DNA from: Brevirhabdus pacifica
Lineage (GTDB): Bacteria > Pseudomonadota > Alphaproteobacteria > Rhodobacterales > Rhodobacteraceae
DNA: 64,000 nt
Direction of reading: 5' to 3'
Assembly: GCF_002797755.1 (NCBI RefSeq)
Contig: NZ_PGFI01000011.1
Location: 1,426,001-1,490,000, forward strand
This document shows, piece after piece, positions 40,535 to 50,683 of the stretch. How positions within the stretch are numbered: position 1 is the stretch's first letter; every line of letters begins with the position of its first letter. The position numbers were made by a program, and so were the translations under genes. The notes under the pieces were generated by a model. The model was not told the DNA's origin. It did not search any database and saw nothing but the letters and a program-made list of their open reading frames with translations.

Positions 40535-41685
40535 TCGGCGATCAGGGTAACGGTGGCCATGGCGGCGATCCCTTCCTCTCGACCGGTGAAGCCCAGCCGC
40601 TCAGATGTGGTGGCCTTGACGCTGACCCGGTCTTCTTCGATCCGCAGGATGCGGGCGATTTCTTTTGTCATTGCAGCGGCATGCGGGCCGATCTTCGGGT
40701 GCTCGCAAATAAGCGTGCAATCGGCGTTCGACAGGCGGAACCCCCGCTCGGCGGCCAGGGCGACGGCGTGGTCCAGAAACCGCTCCGAGGCCATGCCGCG
40801 CCATTGCGGATCACTGGGCGGAAAATGGCGACCGATGTCGCCCGCGCCCAACGCGCCGTAGATGGCGTCGGTGATGGCATGCATGCCGACATCGGCGTCG
40901 GAATGGCCGACAAGGGCGCGGTCGTGATCGACCCGCACGCCGCAAAGGATAACCCCGTCGCCGGGGCCGAAGCGATGCACGTCGAAGCCGTTTCCGGTAC
41001 GTATGTCCACCCGGTCCCCCAGCAGTTTCGCGGCGCGCGCGAAGTCGGCGCCGGTGGTCAGTTTCAGATTGGTTTCATCCCCCGCGACGATACGGACGTC
41101 AAGGCCGGCGGCGCGGGCCACCTCGACATCGTCGGCGGCGGGCGGCGCATCCGTTTGGGCGGCGCGGGCCAGATGGGCGGCGCGCAGGGCGGCGGTCGCG
41201 AAACCCTGGGGTGTCTGGGCGCGAAACAGCCCGGCGCGGTCGCGGGTGCCGCTGACCAGATCGTCCCTGCCGGTCCAGAGGGCATCGGTCACGGGCAGGG
41301 CGGGGGCGGCGCCGGGGGCTGAGTCCAGCGCATCGATCACCCGGTCTATGAGGTCGGCCGCCACCAGCGGACGGGCGGCGTCGTGGATCAGGACGCCCGC
41401 CGTCTCGACCGCCTCCAGCCCCGCGCGGACCGAGGCGGCACGGTCCGCGCCCCCGTGAACCTGGCGCAGGCCGGGAAAGCGCGCCTCCAGATCCAGGGCG
41501 GCAAGCGTTTCGGCATCGTCGGGATTGGTGACGAGGATCAGCGCGTCGATGCGTGGATGATCGGCAAAGGCGGCAAGGGTGCGCAGCAGGACGGGGGTGC
41601 CGGCCAAGGGGCGAAACTGCTTGGGCAGGCCGCCGCCCGCGCGCAGGCCGCGCCCGGCGGCCACGATGATTGCGGTGATGTTCAT
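40531..41685 (-). CDS. ispDF: Bifunctional IspD/IspF of the MEP isoprenoid pathway
   Basis: 384 residues from ATG 41685. The N-terminal IspD part has [19 protein letters not shown] and [10 protein letters not shown]; the C-terminal IspF part, from about 229, has [29 protein letters not shown] and the C-terminal [17 protein letters not shown]. It catalyses cytidylyl transfer to methylerythritol phosphate and the later cyclodiphosphate formation. The fusion is common in Alphaproteobacteria. The IspF zinc ligands (DxH, and His in GHSD) are intact. Confidence 0.95.
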   Translation of the reverse strand: MNITAIIVAAGRGLRAGGGLPKQFRPLAGTPVLLRTLAAFADHPRIDALILVTNPDDAETLAALDLEARFPGLRQVHGGADRAASVRAGLEAVETAGVLIHDAARPLVAADLIDRVIDALDSAPGAAPALPVTDALWTGRDDLVSGTRDRAGLFRAQTPQGFATAALRAAHLARAAQTDAPPAADDVEVARAAGLDVRIVAGDETNLKLTTGADFARAAKLLGDRVDIRTGNGFDVHRFGPGDGVILCGVRVDHDRALVGHSDADVGMHAITDAIYGALGAGDIGRHFPPSDPQWRGMASERFLDHAVALAAERGFRLSNADCTLICEHPKIGPHAAAMTKEIARILRIEEDRVSVKATTSERLGFTGREEGIAAMATVTLIAE

Positions 41686-41853
41686 GCCCCCGTCATAAGC
41701 AGCGGCACGCGCTGTGGCAACGGCGGCCCCATTGGCCCGGAAGTCTGCACAAATTTTGGGCACTGCATGTCTGGGGTCATTTCCGGGGGGCGGTTTTGTT
41801 GCATCCCGGCTGCCTCTGCGGTAGCTCGAGGATGTTGCACAAGGATTGAGCAT

Positions 41854-42843
41854 TTGACCGTTCGGATAGCATCCATAACCCCGGATACCCCCGTCTTCCT
41901 GGCCCCCATGGCCGGAATCACCGATCTGCCCTTCCGCACCCTGGTGCGCCGCTTCGGTGCCGGGCTTGTGGTCTCGGAGATGGTGGGCAGCCAGGAGATG
42001 GTCCAGGCCAAGCCTTCGGTCCGCGCCAAGGCCGAGCTGGGGCTGGGGGTCGAGGGCACGGCCGTGCAGATCGCCGGCCGCGAGGCTCATTGGATGGCCG
42101 AAGCCGCCCGCATGGCCGAGGCCGGCGGCGCGCGCATCATCGACATCAACATGGGCTGCCCCGCCAAGAAGGTGACAAGCGGCTATTCCGGCTCGGCGCT
42201 GATGAAGACGCCCGATCACGCCCTGTCGCTGATCGAGGCTGTGGTGAACGCGGTCTCGGTGCCGGTGACGCTGAAGACGCGGCTGGGCTGGGACGACGCC
42301 TCGCTCAACGCGGCGCCTTTGGCCCGCCGCGCCCAGGAGGCCGGGGTGCAGATGGTCACCATCCACGGTCGCACCCGGTGCCAGTTCTATAAGGGGACCG
42401 CCGACTGGGCCGCCATCGCCGACGTGGTCCAAGCGCTCGACCTGCCGGTGATCGCCAATGGCGATATCGTCGATACCGCCACCGCCCGCAAGGCGCTGTC
42501 CCTGTCCGGCGCCGGGGGCGTGATGGTGGGGCGCGGCGCCCGCGGTCGTCCCTGGCAGCTTGCCGCGATCGCGGCGGGGCTTGAGGGCCGGGGCCAGTGC
42601 CCGGAGCCCCAAGGCCACGACCTGGCCGACCTAGTGGCCGAGCATCACGCCGCGATCCTGTCCTTCTATGGCCAGGAGCTGGGGATGAAGAACGCGCGCA
42701 AGCACCTGGGCTGGTATCTGGACGCGGCGGGGCAGGGGGCCCACCCCGAGCGTCACGCCCTGCTGACCGAAACCCACCCCGACCGGATCGCGCCACGCCT
42801 GCGCCGGATCCTGGCCGAGGCCCCTGTCGAGGTGGCGGCATGA
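41854..42843 (+). CDS. dusB: tRNA-dihydrouridine synthase B (NifR3)
   Basis: 329 residues. No ATG precedes the domain; TTG 41854 has AAGGA nine bases upstream and is taken as start. [25 protein letters not shown] (catalytic Cys), [10 protein letters not shown] and IANGDI are Dus signatures. It reduces uridines in tRNA D-loops with FMN. It is the first gene of the nifR3-ntrB-ntrC arrangement known from Rhodobacter capsulatus. ATGA overlap with ntrB. Confidence 0.93.
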   Translation: MTVRIASITPDTPVFLAPMAGITDLPFRTLVRRFGAGLVVSEMVGSQEMVQAKPSVRAKAELGLGVEGTAVQIAGREAHWMAEAARMAEAGGARIIDINMGCPAKKVTSGYSGSALMKTPDHALSLIEAVVNAVSVPVTLKTRLGWDDASLNAAPLARRAQEAGVQMVTIHGRTRCQFYKGTADWAAIADVVQALDLPVIANGDIVDTATARKALSLSGAGGVMVGRGARGRPWQLAAIAAGLEGRGQCPEPQGHDLADLVAEHHAAILSFYGQELGMKNARKHLGWYLDAAGQGAHPERHALLTETHPDRIAPRLRRILAEAPVEVAA

Positions 42844-43913
42844 CCCTTCTGCCCGAAACCATCTGGGCCTCGTTGCCCGTGCCGGCCGTGATCGTGGATG
42901 TCGATGACCGCATCGACCTGGTCAACCCGGCGGCCGAGCTGTTCCTGAACTCCTCGGCCCGGGCGCTGCGGGGCGCGCCGGTCTGGGACCGCATCCATGT
43001 GGACGCGCCGCTTGAGGGGGCGTTCGAGCGGGTGCGCGCCAACCAGGCGCCGCTTTTCGTCAATGATGTCGATGTCGGCTGTGGCGAGCGGCCGCCGATG
43101 CAGTGCAACCTTCAGATCGCGCCCCTGGTCGATGACGGAACCCGGGTTCTGATCCTGCTGGAGCCGCGCGAGTTCGCGGACCGGCTGGGCCGGGCGCTGT
43201 CGTCGAAATCGGCCGCCCGCTCGGCCATTGGCATGTCCGAGATGCTGGCCCACGAGATCAAGAACCCGCTGGCCGGCATCACCGGCGCGGCCCAGCTTCT
43301 GTCGATGAACCTGCCCGCCGCCGACCGCGAGATGACGGACCTGATTGTGGCCGAGACCCGGCGCATCACCTCGCTGCTGGATCAGGTCGAGCAGTTCGGC
43401 AACCTGCGCCCGCCCCAACGCCAGCCGATCAACCTGCATGACGTGCTGGACCGGGTGCGCAAGTCGGCGATGCTGGGCTTTGCCGCGCATATGCAGATCG
43501 TCGAGGATTACGACCCCTCGCTTCCCAACACGCTGGGCGATGCCGATCAGCTTGTGCAGGTGTTCCAGAACCTGATCAAGAACGCGGCGGAGGCCAGCCC
43601 CCAGGGCGGCACGATCCGCATCCGCACCTTCTACGAGCTGTCGATCCGGGTGAAGCGCCGGGATGGCACCGGCGGCCCCGTGCCCTTGCACGTCGAGATC
43701 ATCGACGACGGCCCGGGCCTGCCGCCCGAGATCGCCGGCGAGGTCTTCGAACCCTTCGTCTCGGGGCGGGAGAACGGGACCGGGCTGGGCCTGGCGCTGG
43801 TCTCCAAGATCGTCTCGGAACACGACGGCTGGATTTCCCTCGATACCGTGCCGGGCCGCACGGTGTTCCGCATCTCGCTGCCCATGGCCCGCGCTGACCA
43901 GGAGACGAACTGA
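42840..43913 (+). CDS. ntrB: Nitrogen sensor kinase NtrB
   Basis: 357 residues. A PAS-like sensor at the N-terminus, phosphoacceptor His138 in [15 protein letters not shown], then a GHKL ATPase with N box [10 protein letters not shown]1 [10 protein letters not shown] box [16 protein letters not shown]. Cytosolic, no membrane segment. Its activity toward NtrC is set by PII proteins. Coupled to dusB (ATGA) and to ntrC (shared base). Confidence 0.94.
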   Translation: MTLLPETIWASLPVPAVIVDVDDRIDLVNPAAELFLNSSARALRGAPVWDRIHVDAPLEGAFERVRANQAPLFVNDVDVGCGERPPMQCNLQIAPLVDDGTRVLILLEPREFADRLGRALSSKSAARSAIGMSEMLAHEIKNPLAGITGAAQLLSMNLPAADREMTDLIVAETRRITSLLDQVEQFGNLRPPQRQPINLHDVLDRVRKSAMLGFAAHMQIVEDYDPSLPNTLGDADQLVQVFQNLIKNAAEASPQGGTIRIRTFYELSIRVKRRDGTGGPVPLHVEIIDDGPGLPPEIAGEVFEPFVSGRENGTGLGLALVSKIVSEHDGWISLDTVPGRTVFRISLPMARADQETN

Positions 43914-45286
43914 TGGATGGCACGATCCTTGTAGCCGACGACGACCGCACGATCCGCACCGTCCTGACCCAGGCGCTGACCCGGGCGGGGTGCAAGGTGC
44001 ACGCCACTTCGTCGCTGGTGACGCTGATGCGCTGGGTCGAGGAGGGGCGCGGCGATCTGGTGATCTCGGACGTGGTCATGCCAGACGGCAACGGTCTTGA
44101 GATGCTGCCGCAGATCACCGCCAAACGTCCGGGCATGCCGGTGATCGTTATCTCGGCCCAGAACACGATTATGACGGCGATCCAGGCCGCCGAGGCCGAG
44201 GCATATGACTACATGCCCAAACCCTTTGATCTGCCGGACCTGATGAAGCGGACGGCCCGCGCGCTTGAGGTCAAGCGCCGCGCCCCTGCCGCCGCGGCCC
44301 GCCCCGCCGGCGCCGAGACCCCGCAGGAGGATCTGCCGCTGGTCGGGCGCACGCCGCAGATGCAGGCCCTCTATCGCCTGGTGGCACAGGTGATGAACAC
44401 CGACCTGCCGGTGCTGGTCACCGGAGAGTCGGGCACCGGCAAGTCCCTGATCGCCCGCGCCGTGCATGATTTCAGCGACCGGCGCACCTTGCCCTTCGTC
44501 ACCGTCAGCGCCGCCGATCTGACCAGCGTCGACAGTGCCACCAACATCCTCGCCCGCGCACGCGGCGGCACGATCCTGTTTGACGAGATCGGCGATCTGG
44601 ACGCCGACGCCCAGGCGCGGGTGGTGCGGATGCTGGACGCGCTTGGCCAGAACGCACCGCGCATCATGGCCTCCTCCCAGCAGGACCTGCTGCGCAAGGT
44701 CGAGGCCGGCGTGATCCGCCAGGATCTTTATTACCGGCTGGGCGGGGTGACGATCCAGGTGCCATCGCTGCGCGAACGGGTCGATGACATTCCGCTGCTG
44801 GCACAGCACTTCCTTTCCAAGGCCGAACGTGAGGGGGCCCCCGCGCGCAGGCTGTCGGCCGATGCCGAGGCAATGATCCGCGCCTACAGCTGGCCCGGCA
44901 ACGTGCGCCAGCTTGAGAACGCCGTCCGCCGCCTTGTCGTGACCTCGCCCGAGGACGAGATCGGCGTCAACGCGGTGACCAGCGTTCTGGGCAGTCAGCC
45001 CGAGGTGGAACCGCTGATCGGGCTTGATGACGGCGATCGACTGACCTCGTCGGTCTACAAGCACCTGCGGCGGTATTTCGACCTGCATGGCGGGGTGCTG
45101 CCGGCGCGCGGACTTTATCAGCGTATTCTCAAGGAGGTGGAGGTTCCGCTGATCGAGATCGCGCTGGAGGCCACGGGCGGAAACCAGGCCAAATGCGCCG
45201 AACTTCTCGGGATCAACCGGAATACCCTGCGAAAAAAGATCACCGAGCTGGATATTCACGTGACACGCCGCCGCAAATTGATGTAA
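43913..45286 (+). CDS. ntrC: Nitrogen response regulator NtrC, GAFTGA-less type
   Basis: 457 residues. Receiver domain with phospho-Asp53 ([10 protein letters not shown]), AAA domain with Walker A GESGTGKS (171-178) and Walker B ILFDEIGD, then a Fis-type HTH at the end ([16 protein letters not shown]). The segment between 195 and 217 runs from [11 protein letters not shown] to LARARGG without the GAFTGA loop that contacts sigma54. This matches the Rhodobacter capsulatus NtrC, which activates with the housekeeping sigma factor. Coupled to ntrB. Confidence 0.94.
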   Translation: MDGTILVADDDRTIRTVLTQALTRAGCKVHATSSLVTLMRWVEEGRGDLVISDVVMPDGNGLEMLPQITAKRPGMPVIVISAQNTIMTAIQAAEAEAYDYMPKPFDLPDLMKRTARALEVKRRAPAAAARPAGAETPQEDLPLVGRTPQMQALYRLVAQVMNTDLPVLVTGESGTGKSLIARAVHDFSDRRTLPFVTVSAADLTSVDSATNILARARGGTILFDEIGDLDADAQARVVRMLDALGQNAPRIMASSQQDLLRKVEAGVIRQDLYYRLGGVTIQVPSLRERVDDIPLLAQHFLSKAEREGAPARRLSADAEAMIRAYSWPGNVRQLENAVRRLVVTSPEDEIGVNAVTSVLGSQPEVEPLIGLDDGDRLTSSVYKHLRRYFDLHGGVLPARGLYQRILKEVEVPLIEIALEATGGNQAKCAELLGINRNTLRKKITELDIHVTRRRKLM

Positions 45287-45404
45287 GAATGCAACAGGTG
45301 CGTTGCGCTTCGGGGACAGGCCCTCGGTCACGCACCCACAGTTGGAGGTTCGCTTTCTGGTCACCACCAGAAATCGTTCCCTGTTCGAGCGGTCAGGAGA
45401 CAGC

Positions 45405-47696
45405 GTGCGTCGGCCCATCCCATCAACGCCGCCGGCGGGGGCGCAGCGGCATTCGCGAAAGAAGCGGAACACCTGGGCACGGGTAAACCAGCTGCGGCAT
45501 CAGCGGCGGGTGCAGAATATCGTGACATTCGGCCTGGTGGTTCTGGGCCCGGTCCTGGTGGTGGCGACCTACCTGGTTCTCGGCCCCCTCAACCTCGGCT
45601 CGGCGGCAACAGCGCTGCGGCTGGTTTTGCTGGCCGACCTGATCTATGTGCTGTCGATCGCGGCGCTGGTGATGCAGCGGGTGGCGCGGATGATCGCGGC
45701 GCGGCGGGCGCGCTCGGCCGGCTCGCGGCTGCACCTGCGCCTGACCGGCGTTTTCGCCATTGTCGCCCTGATCCCCACGATCCTGGTCGCCGTCTTCGCC
45801 ACCCTGACCGTTAACATCGGCCTTGAGGGCTGGTTCTCGGACCGGGTTCGGCAGGTGGTGGGCAACTCCCTCGCCGCCGCCGAGGCCTACGAGCAGGAGC
45901 ATCGCGACGACCTGCGCCAGGACGCCGAGTCCCTGGCCGCCTATCTCAACGTGGCGCGGCAGGCGACTTTCCTGTTGTCGGACGGCAATTTGCGCCAGCT
46001 TCTGACCCAGGGCCAGGCGCGGATTCAGCGCGGCCTGCGCGAGGCTTACGTCATCGACGGCACCGGCGAGATCCGCGCCCGGGGCGAACGCAGCTATCTT
46101 TTCGATTACGAGCTTCCCAGTCGCCGCGATTTCACCCGCGCCACCGAGGACGGGATCGCCATCATCGAGGATTGGCGCAACAACGAGTTTCGCGCCCTCG
46201 TGGCGCTTGAGGCCTTCAACGACCGCTATCTCTACGTCTCGCGCGAGGTCGACGGCCAGATCCTCAACCTTCTCGACGACACCCAGGAAACCGTCCGCCT
46301 CTACCAGCAGCTCGAGAATGAGCGGGGCAGGGTGCTTTTTGAGTTCGGCCTTCTCTACCTTGGTTTCGCGGTGATCCTGATGCTGGCGGCCATCTGGCTG
46401 GGATTGTGGTTCGCCGAGCGTCTGTCGCGGCCCGTGGGTCGCCTGACGAGTGCGGCACAGCGGGTTGGCGACGGGGATCTGAACGTGCAGGTGATGGAAG
46501 AGGATGGCGACGACGAGATCGCCATGCTGGGCCGGATCTTCAACAAGATGACCCGGCAGCTGAAGGGCCAGCGCGAGACGCTGCTTGAATCCAACCGCCA
46601 GATCGAGCGGCGTCGGAGGTTGTTCGACTCGGTCCTGTCATCCATCACTGCCGGTGTGATCGGCCTGGACAGCAAGGGGCGGATCGATTTCGTCAACCGC
46701 TCGGCCGCGGTGCTGCTGGACCTGGAGGAGGGCGCCGGGCTTGAAGGGGAGTTGGCCCTTGTGGTGCCCGAGTTCTCGCACCTGCTGGAGCAGCTTCGCG
46801 CCGGACAGCGCGACACCACCCAGGAAGAGATCAAACTGACCCGCCACGGCAAGCGCGAAAGCCTGCTGGTGCGGATGAGCGTGCGGGTCAACGCCAAGGG
46901 ACGGCTAGAAGGTTACGTGGTGGCCTTCGATGACGTGACGGACCTGGTCAGCGCTCAGCGGATGGCCGCGTGGGGCGACGTCGCCCGGCGCATCGCCCAC
47001 GAGATCAAGAACCCCCTGACGCCGATCCAGCTTTCGGCCGAGCGGCTCAAGCGCAAGTTCGCCCCCCGGCTGGGAGAGGATGGCGAGGCCCTGGCCCAGA
47101 TGACCGATGTCATCATCCGCCAGACCAACGACCTGCGCCGCATCGTCGACGAGTTCTCGAAATTCGCCCGCATGCCCGAGCCCGAGCGGCGTGAGCATGA
47201 CATCCTGGAACTGATCCGCGGCGCCGTTCTGCTGCAGCGCCCCGCGCTGGAGCCTGTGAGGCTGAACGCCGACATCCCCGACGGCACGCTGCCGGCGGTT
47301 CTGGATGCGACCATGATCTCGCAGGCGTTGACGAACCTGATAAAAAATGCCGGCGAGGCCATTGAAAGCCTTGTCGAAAAAGGCGCACCCGAGGATTACG
47401 ATCCCGAGGTGCGCGTCGCTGTCGAGACCACGGACCAGAAGGTCGTGATCCGCATCAGCGACAACGGGATCGGCCTGCCGGTCGATCGGGCCCGACTGTT
47501 CGAGCCCTACGTTACCACCCGCGAAAAGGGCACCGGCCTCGGCCTGCCCATCGTCAAGAAGATCATCGAGGAACACGGCGGCACGCTGGAGCTGACCGAT
47601 GCGGACCCCTTCGGGGAGACTGCGCATCGCGGGGCCATGGCGGTCGTCACCTTGCAGGTCGGCGCCGAACGCGCCGGCGTCCTGAAATCGGCCTGA
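45405..47696 (+). CDS. ntrY: Membrane sensor kinase NtrY
   Basis: 763 residues from GTG 45405, which has AGGAG five bases upstream; the frame is open further up to TTG 45303. Four hydrophobic segments near residues 35-55, 65-85, 105-130 and 315-335 frame a periplasmic sensor part. HAMP, PAS, HisKA ([19 protein letters not shown]) and HATPase (NLIKNAGEA, ISDNGIGLP, GTGLGLPIV) follow. Works with NtrX in nitrogen or redox control. Confidence 0.93.
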   Translation: MRRPIPSTPPAGAQRHSRKKRNTWARVNQLRHQRRVQNIVTFGLVVLGPVLVVATYLVLGPLNLGSAATALRLVLLADLIYVLSIAALVMQRVARMIAARRARSAGSRLHLRLTGVFAIVALIPTILVAVFATLTVNIGLEGWFSDRVRQVVGNSLAAAEAYEQEHRDDLRQDAESLAAYLNVARQATFLLSDGNLRQLLTQGQARIQRGLREAYVIDGTGEIRARGERSYLFDYELPSRRDFTRATEDGIAIIEDWRNNEFRALVALEAFNDRYLYVSREVDGQILNLLDDTQETVRLYQQLENERGRVLFEFGLLYLGFAVILMLAAIWLGLWFAERLSRPVGRLTSAAQRVGDGDLNVQVMEEDGDDEIAMLGRIFNKMTRQLKGQRETLLESNRQIERRRRLFDSVLSSITAGVIGLDSKGRIDFVNRSAAVLLDLEEGAGLEGELALVVPEFSHLLEQLRAGQRDTTQEEIKLTRHGKRESLLVRMSVRVNAKGRLEGYVVAFDDVTDLVSAQRMAAWGDVARRIAHEIKNPLTPIQLSAERLKRKFAPRLGEDGEALAQMTDVIIRQTNDLRRIVDEFSKFARMPEPERREHDILELIRGAVLLQRPALEPVRLNADIPDGTLPAVLDATMISQALTNLIKNAGEAIESLVEKGAPEDYDPEVRVAVETTDQKVVIRISDNGIGLPVDRARLFEPYVTTREKGTGLGLPIVKKIIEEHGGTLELTDADPFGETAHRGAMAVVTLQVGAERAGVLKSA

Positions 47697-47718
47697 GAAA
47701 CAGGGAGTTTGCAGTATC

Positions 47719-49140
47719 ATGAGTGACATTCTTATCGTTGATGATGAAAAGGATATCCGGGAACTGATCGCGGATATTCTCCAGGACGAAGGCTATTCCA
47801 CCCGCCTGGCCGCGAATTCCGGCGAGTGCATGGCCGAGATCAACCGCACGCCCCCCGGGCTGATGGTTCTGGATATCTGGCTCAAAGACAGCGACATGGA
47901 CGGGATCGACATCCTCAAGACCGTCAAGCGCGACAACCCGGACATTCCCATCGTCATCATTTCGGGCCACGGCAACATCGAGATTGCCGTCGCCGCGATC
48001 AAGCAGGGCGCCTATGATTTCATCGAGAAGCCCTTCAACATCGACCAGCTCATGGTGGTGATCGGGCGGGCGATGGAAACCTCGCGCCTGCGCCGCGAGA
48101 ATGCCGAGTTGAAGCGCGCCGACGGTGGCGCGACCGAGATGATCGGATCAAGCGCGGTCTTCAAATCGTTGAAATCGCAGCTTGACAAGGTGACGGGATC
48201 CAATGGTCGTGTGATGCTTTCTGGCCCCGCCGGGTCGGGCAAGGAGGTGGCGGCACGCTACATCCACCAGCATTCCAACCGGGCCAGTGCACCCTTCGTC
48301 TGCGTCAACTGTGCCTCGATCGAACCGGACCGGATGGAAGAGGTGCTTTTCGGCAAGGAAAGCGCCGACCGCTCGGTCGAGCCCGGTCTGCTGGAACAGG
48401 CCCACGGCGGCATCATCTATTTCGACGAGGTGGCTGACATGCCGCTGGGCAGCCAGTCCAAGATCCTGCGCGTGCTGGTCGATCAGCAGTTCCAGCGCGT
48501 GGGCGGGATGGACAAGGTGCGGGTGGACCTGCGGGTCGTGGCCTCGACCAGCCGCGACCTCAAGGCCGAGATGGCGGCCGGCCGCTTCCGCGAAGAACTT
48601 TACCACCGCCTGAACGTGGTGCCGATCGCCGTCCCCTCGCTGGAGGAACGGCGCGAGGACATCCCCGAACTGGCGCGGCATTTCATCGATGATTTTCACC
48701 GCAGCCAGGGCCTGCCCCTGCGCGAGCTTTCGGAAGAGGCCGAGGCGCTGCTTCAGACCATGGTATGGCCGGGCAACGTACGCCAGCTTCGCAACGTGAT
48801 CGAGCGGGTGCTGATCCTGGGCCCCGACAGCGGCGAGGTTTCGGTCAAGGAGCTGCCCTCCAGCGACACCGGCCCCGAGGATCCCGATCGGGTCATCCTG
48901 TCGGGAAGCCTTGCGACCTTGCCGCTGCGCGAGGCGCGGGAGCTGTTCGAGCGGGAGTATCTGATGACCCAGATCAACCGCTTCGGGGGCAACATCAGCC
49001 GCACGGCGACCTTCGTGGGCATGGAACGCTCGGCCCTGCATCGCAAGCTGAAGTCGCTGAACGTGGTGACCAGCGCCAAGGCGGGCACCCGCGTCGCCCG
49101 CGTCGACGAGATGGAAGAGGCGGAGGCCGACGGCGCATAA
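47719..49140 (+). CDS. ntrX: Response regulator NtrX, GAFTGA-less type
   Basis: 473 residues. Phospho-Asp52 (MVLDIWLKDS), Walker A GPAGSGKE (169-176), Walker B IIYFDEVADM, C-terminal Fis-like HTH (ISRTATFVGMERSALHRKL). The place of the GAFTGA loop reads VLFGKESADRSVEPGLLEQ, so a sigma54 contact is not expected, as is known for NtrX of this group. It lies 22 bases after ntrY and is its cognate regulator. Confidence 0.93.
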   Translation: MSDILIVDDEKDIRELIADILQDEGYSTRLAANSGECMAEINRTPPGLMVLDIWLKDSDMDGIDILKTVKRDNPDIPIVIISGHGNIEIAVAAIKQGAYDFIEKPFNIDQLMVVIGRAMETSRLRRENAELKRADGGATEMIGSSAVFKSLKSQLDKVTGSNGRVMLSGPAGSGKEVAARYIHQHSNRASAPFVCVNCASIEPDRMEEVLFGKESADRSVEPGLLEQAHGGIIYFDEVADMPLGSQSKILRVLVDQQFQRVGGMDKVRVDLRVVASTSRDLKAEMAAGRFREELYHRLNVVPIAVPSLEERREDIPELARHFIDDFHRSQGLPLRELSEEAEALLQTMVWPGNVRQLRNVIERVLILGPDSGEVSVKELPSSDTGPEDPDRVILSGSLATLPLREARELFEREYLMTQINRFGGNISRTATFVGMERSALHRKLKSLNVVTSAKAGTRVARVDEMEEAEADGA

Positions 49141-49303
49141 GACGGCCCCCTAGCCGCAGGGTCCGAGGGACGGGTCCGAACCGGCGCGCGCGCCACGCAG
49201 GGCGGCCATGCATTCGCAGCAGGCCGCCCGTGGTCGCGCGCGATTGACGGCTTGGGGCGCTTCTGCCATGCAGGGCGCCTGACAGCCGCAACAGGGCAGA
49301 GAC

Positions 49304-50680
49304 ATGAAGGTCATCATCTGTGGTGCCGGACAGGTGGGCTGGCAGATCGCCCGCCACCTGTCGGGCGAGCGCAATGACGTCACCGTCGTCGACAGCAACC
49401 CCGACCTCGTGCGCCGGGCCACCGACACGCTGGACGTGCAGGGCATCGCCGGCTTCGCCTCCTATCCCGAGGTGCTGGACCGCGCAGGTGCGCGCGACGC
49501 CGACATGATCATCGCCGCCACCCACTCGGACGAGGTCAACATGGTCACCTGCCAGGTGGCCCATTCGGTCTTCGCGATCACCCGCAAGATCGCCCGTCTG
49601 CGCAGCCAAAGCTACCTGACGGCGATCTACTCGGACCTCTACCGCCGCGAGCATATGCCCATCGACGTGGTGATCAGCCCCGAGCGCGAGGTCGCCGAGG
49701 CCGCCCTGCGCCGGTTGAACGCGCCTGCGGCCTTCGACACCGAAAGCTTCCTTGAAGGCGATGCGCAGCTTCTGGGCATCCTGCTTGAGGAAAACTGCCC
49801 GGTGGTGAACACGCCGCTGAAGCAGCTTTCTGAGCTTTTCTCGACCCTGCGGGCCATCGTCGTGGGCATCCGGCGCAAGGGCAACCTTTTCGCGCCCGAG
49901 CCGGGGGATCAGCTGTTCCCGGGCGACCAGATCTACCTGATCGCCCATGTCGAGGATGTCTCGCGCACGCTGGAGATCTTCGGCAAGTCCAGCCGCAAGC
50001 AGGAGCGGGTGGTGATCGTGGGCGGCGGCAACGTCGGCCTGTCGGTGGCCCGCTCGCTTGAGACCCAGACCGACCGGGTCCGCGTCAAGGTGATCGAGCG
50101 TAACCGCGCCAGCGCCGAGCGTGCCGCCGACGAGCTGGAGCGGACAATCGTTCTCAACGGCGACGGCCTGGATCGCGAATTGCTGGAAGAGGCCAACATC
50201 TCGCGCGCCGACGCCATCCTGGCCGTGACCGACGACGACAAGACCAACCTGCTGGCGGCCGTGCGCGCCAAGGCGGCGGGCTGCCCCATGGCCATCGTGC
50301 TCATCAACGACCCGACGCTGGTGCCGCTGCTGGAGCCGATGAACATCGACGCCTACATCAACCCGCGCTCGACCACCGTGTCGTCGATCCTCAAGCATAT
50401 CCGCCACGGGCGGGTGCGCGCGATCTACTCCATCGGCGACGCCGAGGCCGAGGTGATCGAGGCGCAGGTCCTGTCGACCTCGCCCATCGCCGGCCGCATG
50501 ATCCGCGAGATCGATTTCCCGGAAGGGGCGCTGGTCGGTGCGGTGCGCAAGGGCGACAAGGTGATCCGCCCGACGGCGACCACCAAGATCGAGGAGGGGG
50601 ACATCATCGTCCTCTTCGCCCTGACCGAAGACGTGCCCGAGGTCGAACGGCTGTTGCAGGTCTCTGTGGACTTCTTCTAG
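49304..50680 (+). CDS. trkA: Trk potassium uptake regulatory subunit TrkA
   Basis: 458 residues with two Rossmann (KTN/RCK) halves: KVIICGAGQVGWQIARHL at 1-20 and VVIVGGGNVGLSVARSLE near 230, each followed by a TrkA-C domain. It binds NAD(H) on the cytoplasmic face of TrkH and gates K+ uptake. Three bases upstream of trkH. The order ntrX-trkA-trkH is typical of this bacterial group. Confidence 0.95.
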   Translation: MKVIICGAGQVGWQIARHLSGERNDVTVVDSNPDLVRRATDTLDVQGIAGFASYPEVLDRAGARDADMIIAATHSDEVNMVTCQVAHSVFAITRKIARLRSQSYLTAIYSDLYRREHMPIDVVISPEREVAEAALRRLNAPAAFDTESFLEGDAQLLGILLEENCPVVNTPLKQLSELFSTLRAIVVGIRRKGNLFAPEPGDQLFPGDQIYLIAHVEDVSRTLEIFGKSSRKQERVVIVGGGNVGLSVARSLETQTDRVRVKVIERNRASAERAADELERTIVLNGDGLDRELLEEANISRADAILAVTDDDKTNLLAAVRAKAAGCPMAIVLINDPTLVPLLEPMNIDAYINPRSTTVSSILKHIRHGRVRAIYSIGDAEAEVIEAQVLSTSPIAGRMIREIDFPEGALVGAVRKGDKVIRPTATTKIEEGDIIVLFALTEDVPEVERLLQVSVDFF

Positions 50681-50683
50681 GCC

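Noticed and set aside
40531-42618. IspDF extended to 695 residues at the N-terminus
   Set aside because: The extension lies opposite dusB and has random composition; IspD starts naturally at 41685.
49150-49305. Cys-rich 51-codon minus-strand ORF between ntrX and trkA
   Set aside because: No ribosome site, and its start overlaps the trkA start; probably chance in a Cys-codon-rich spacer.
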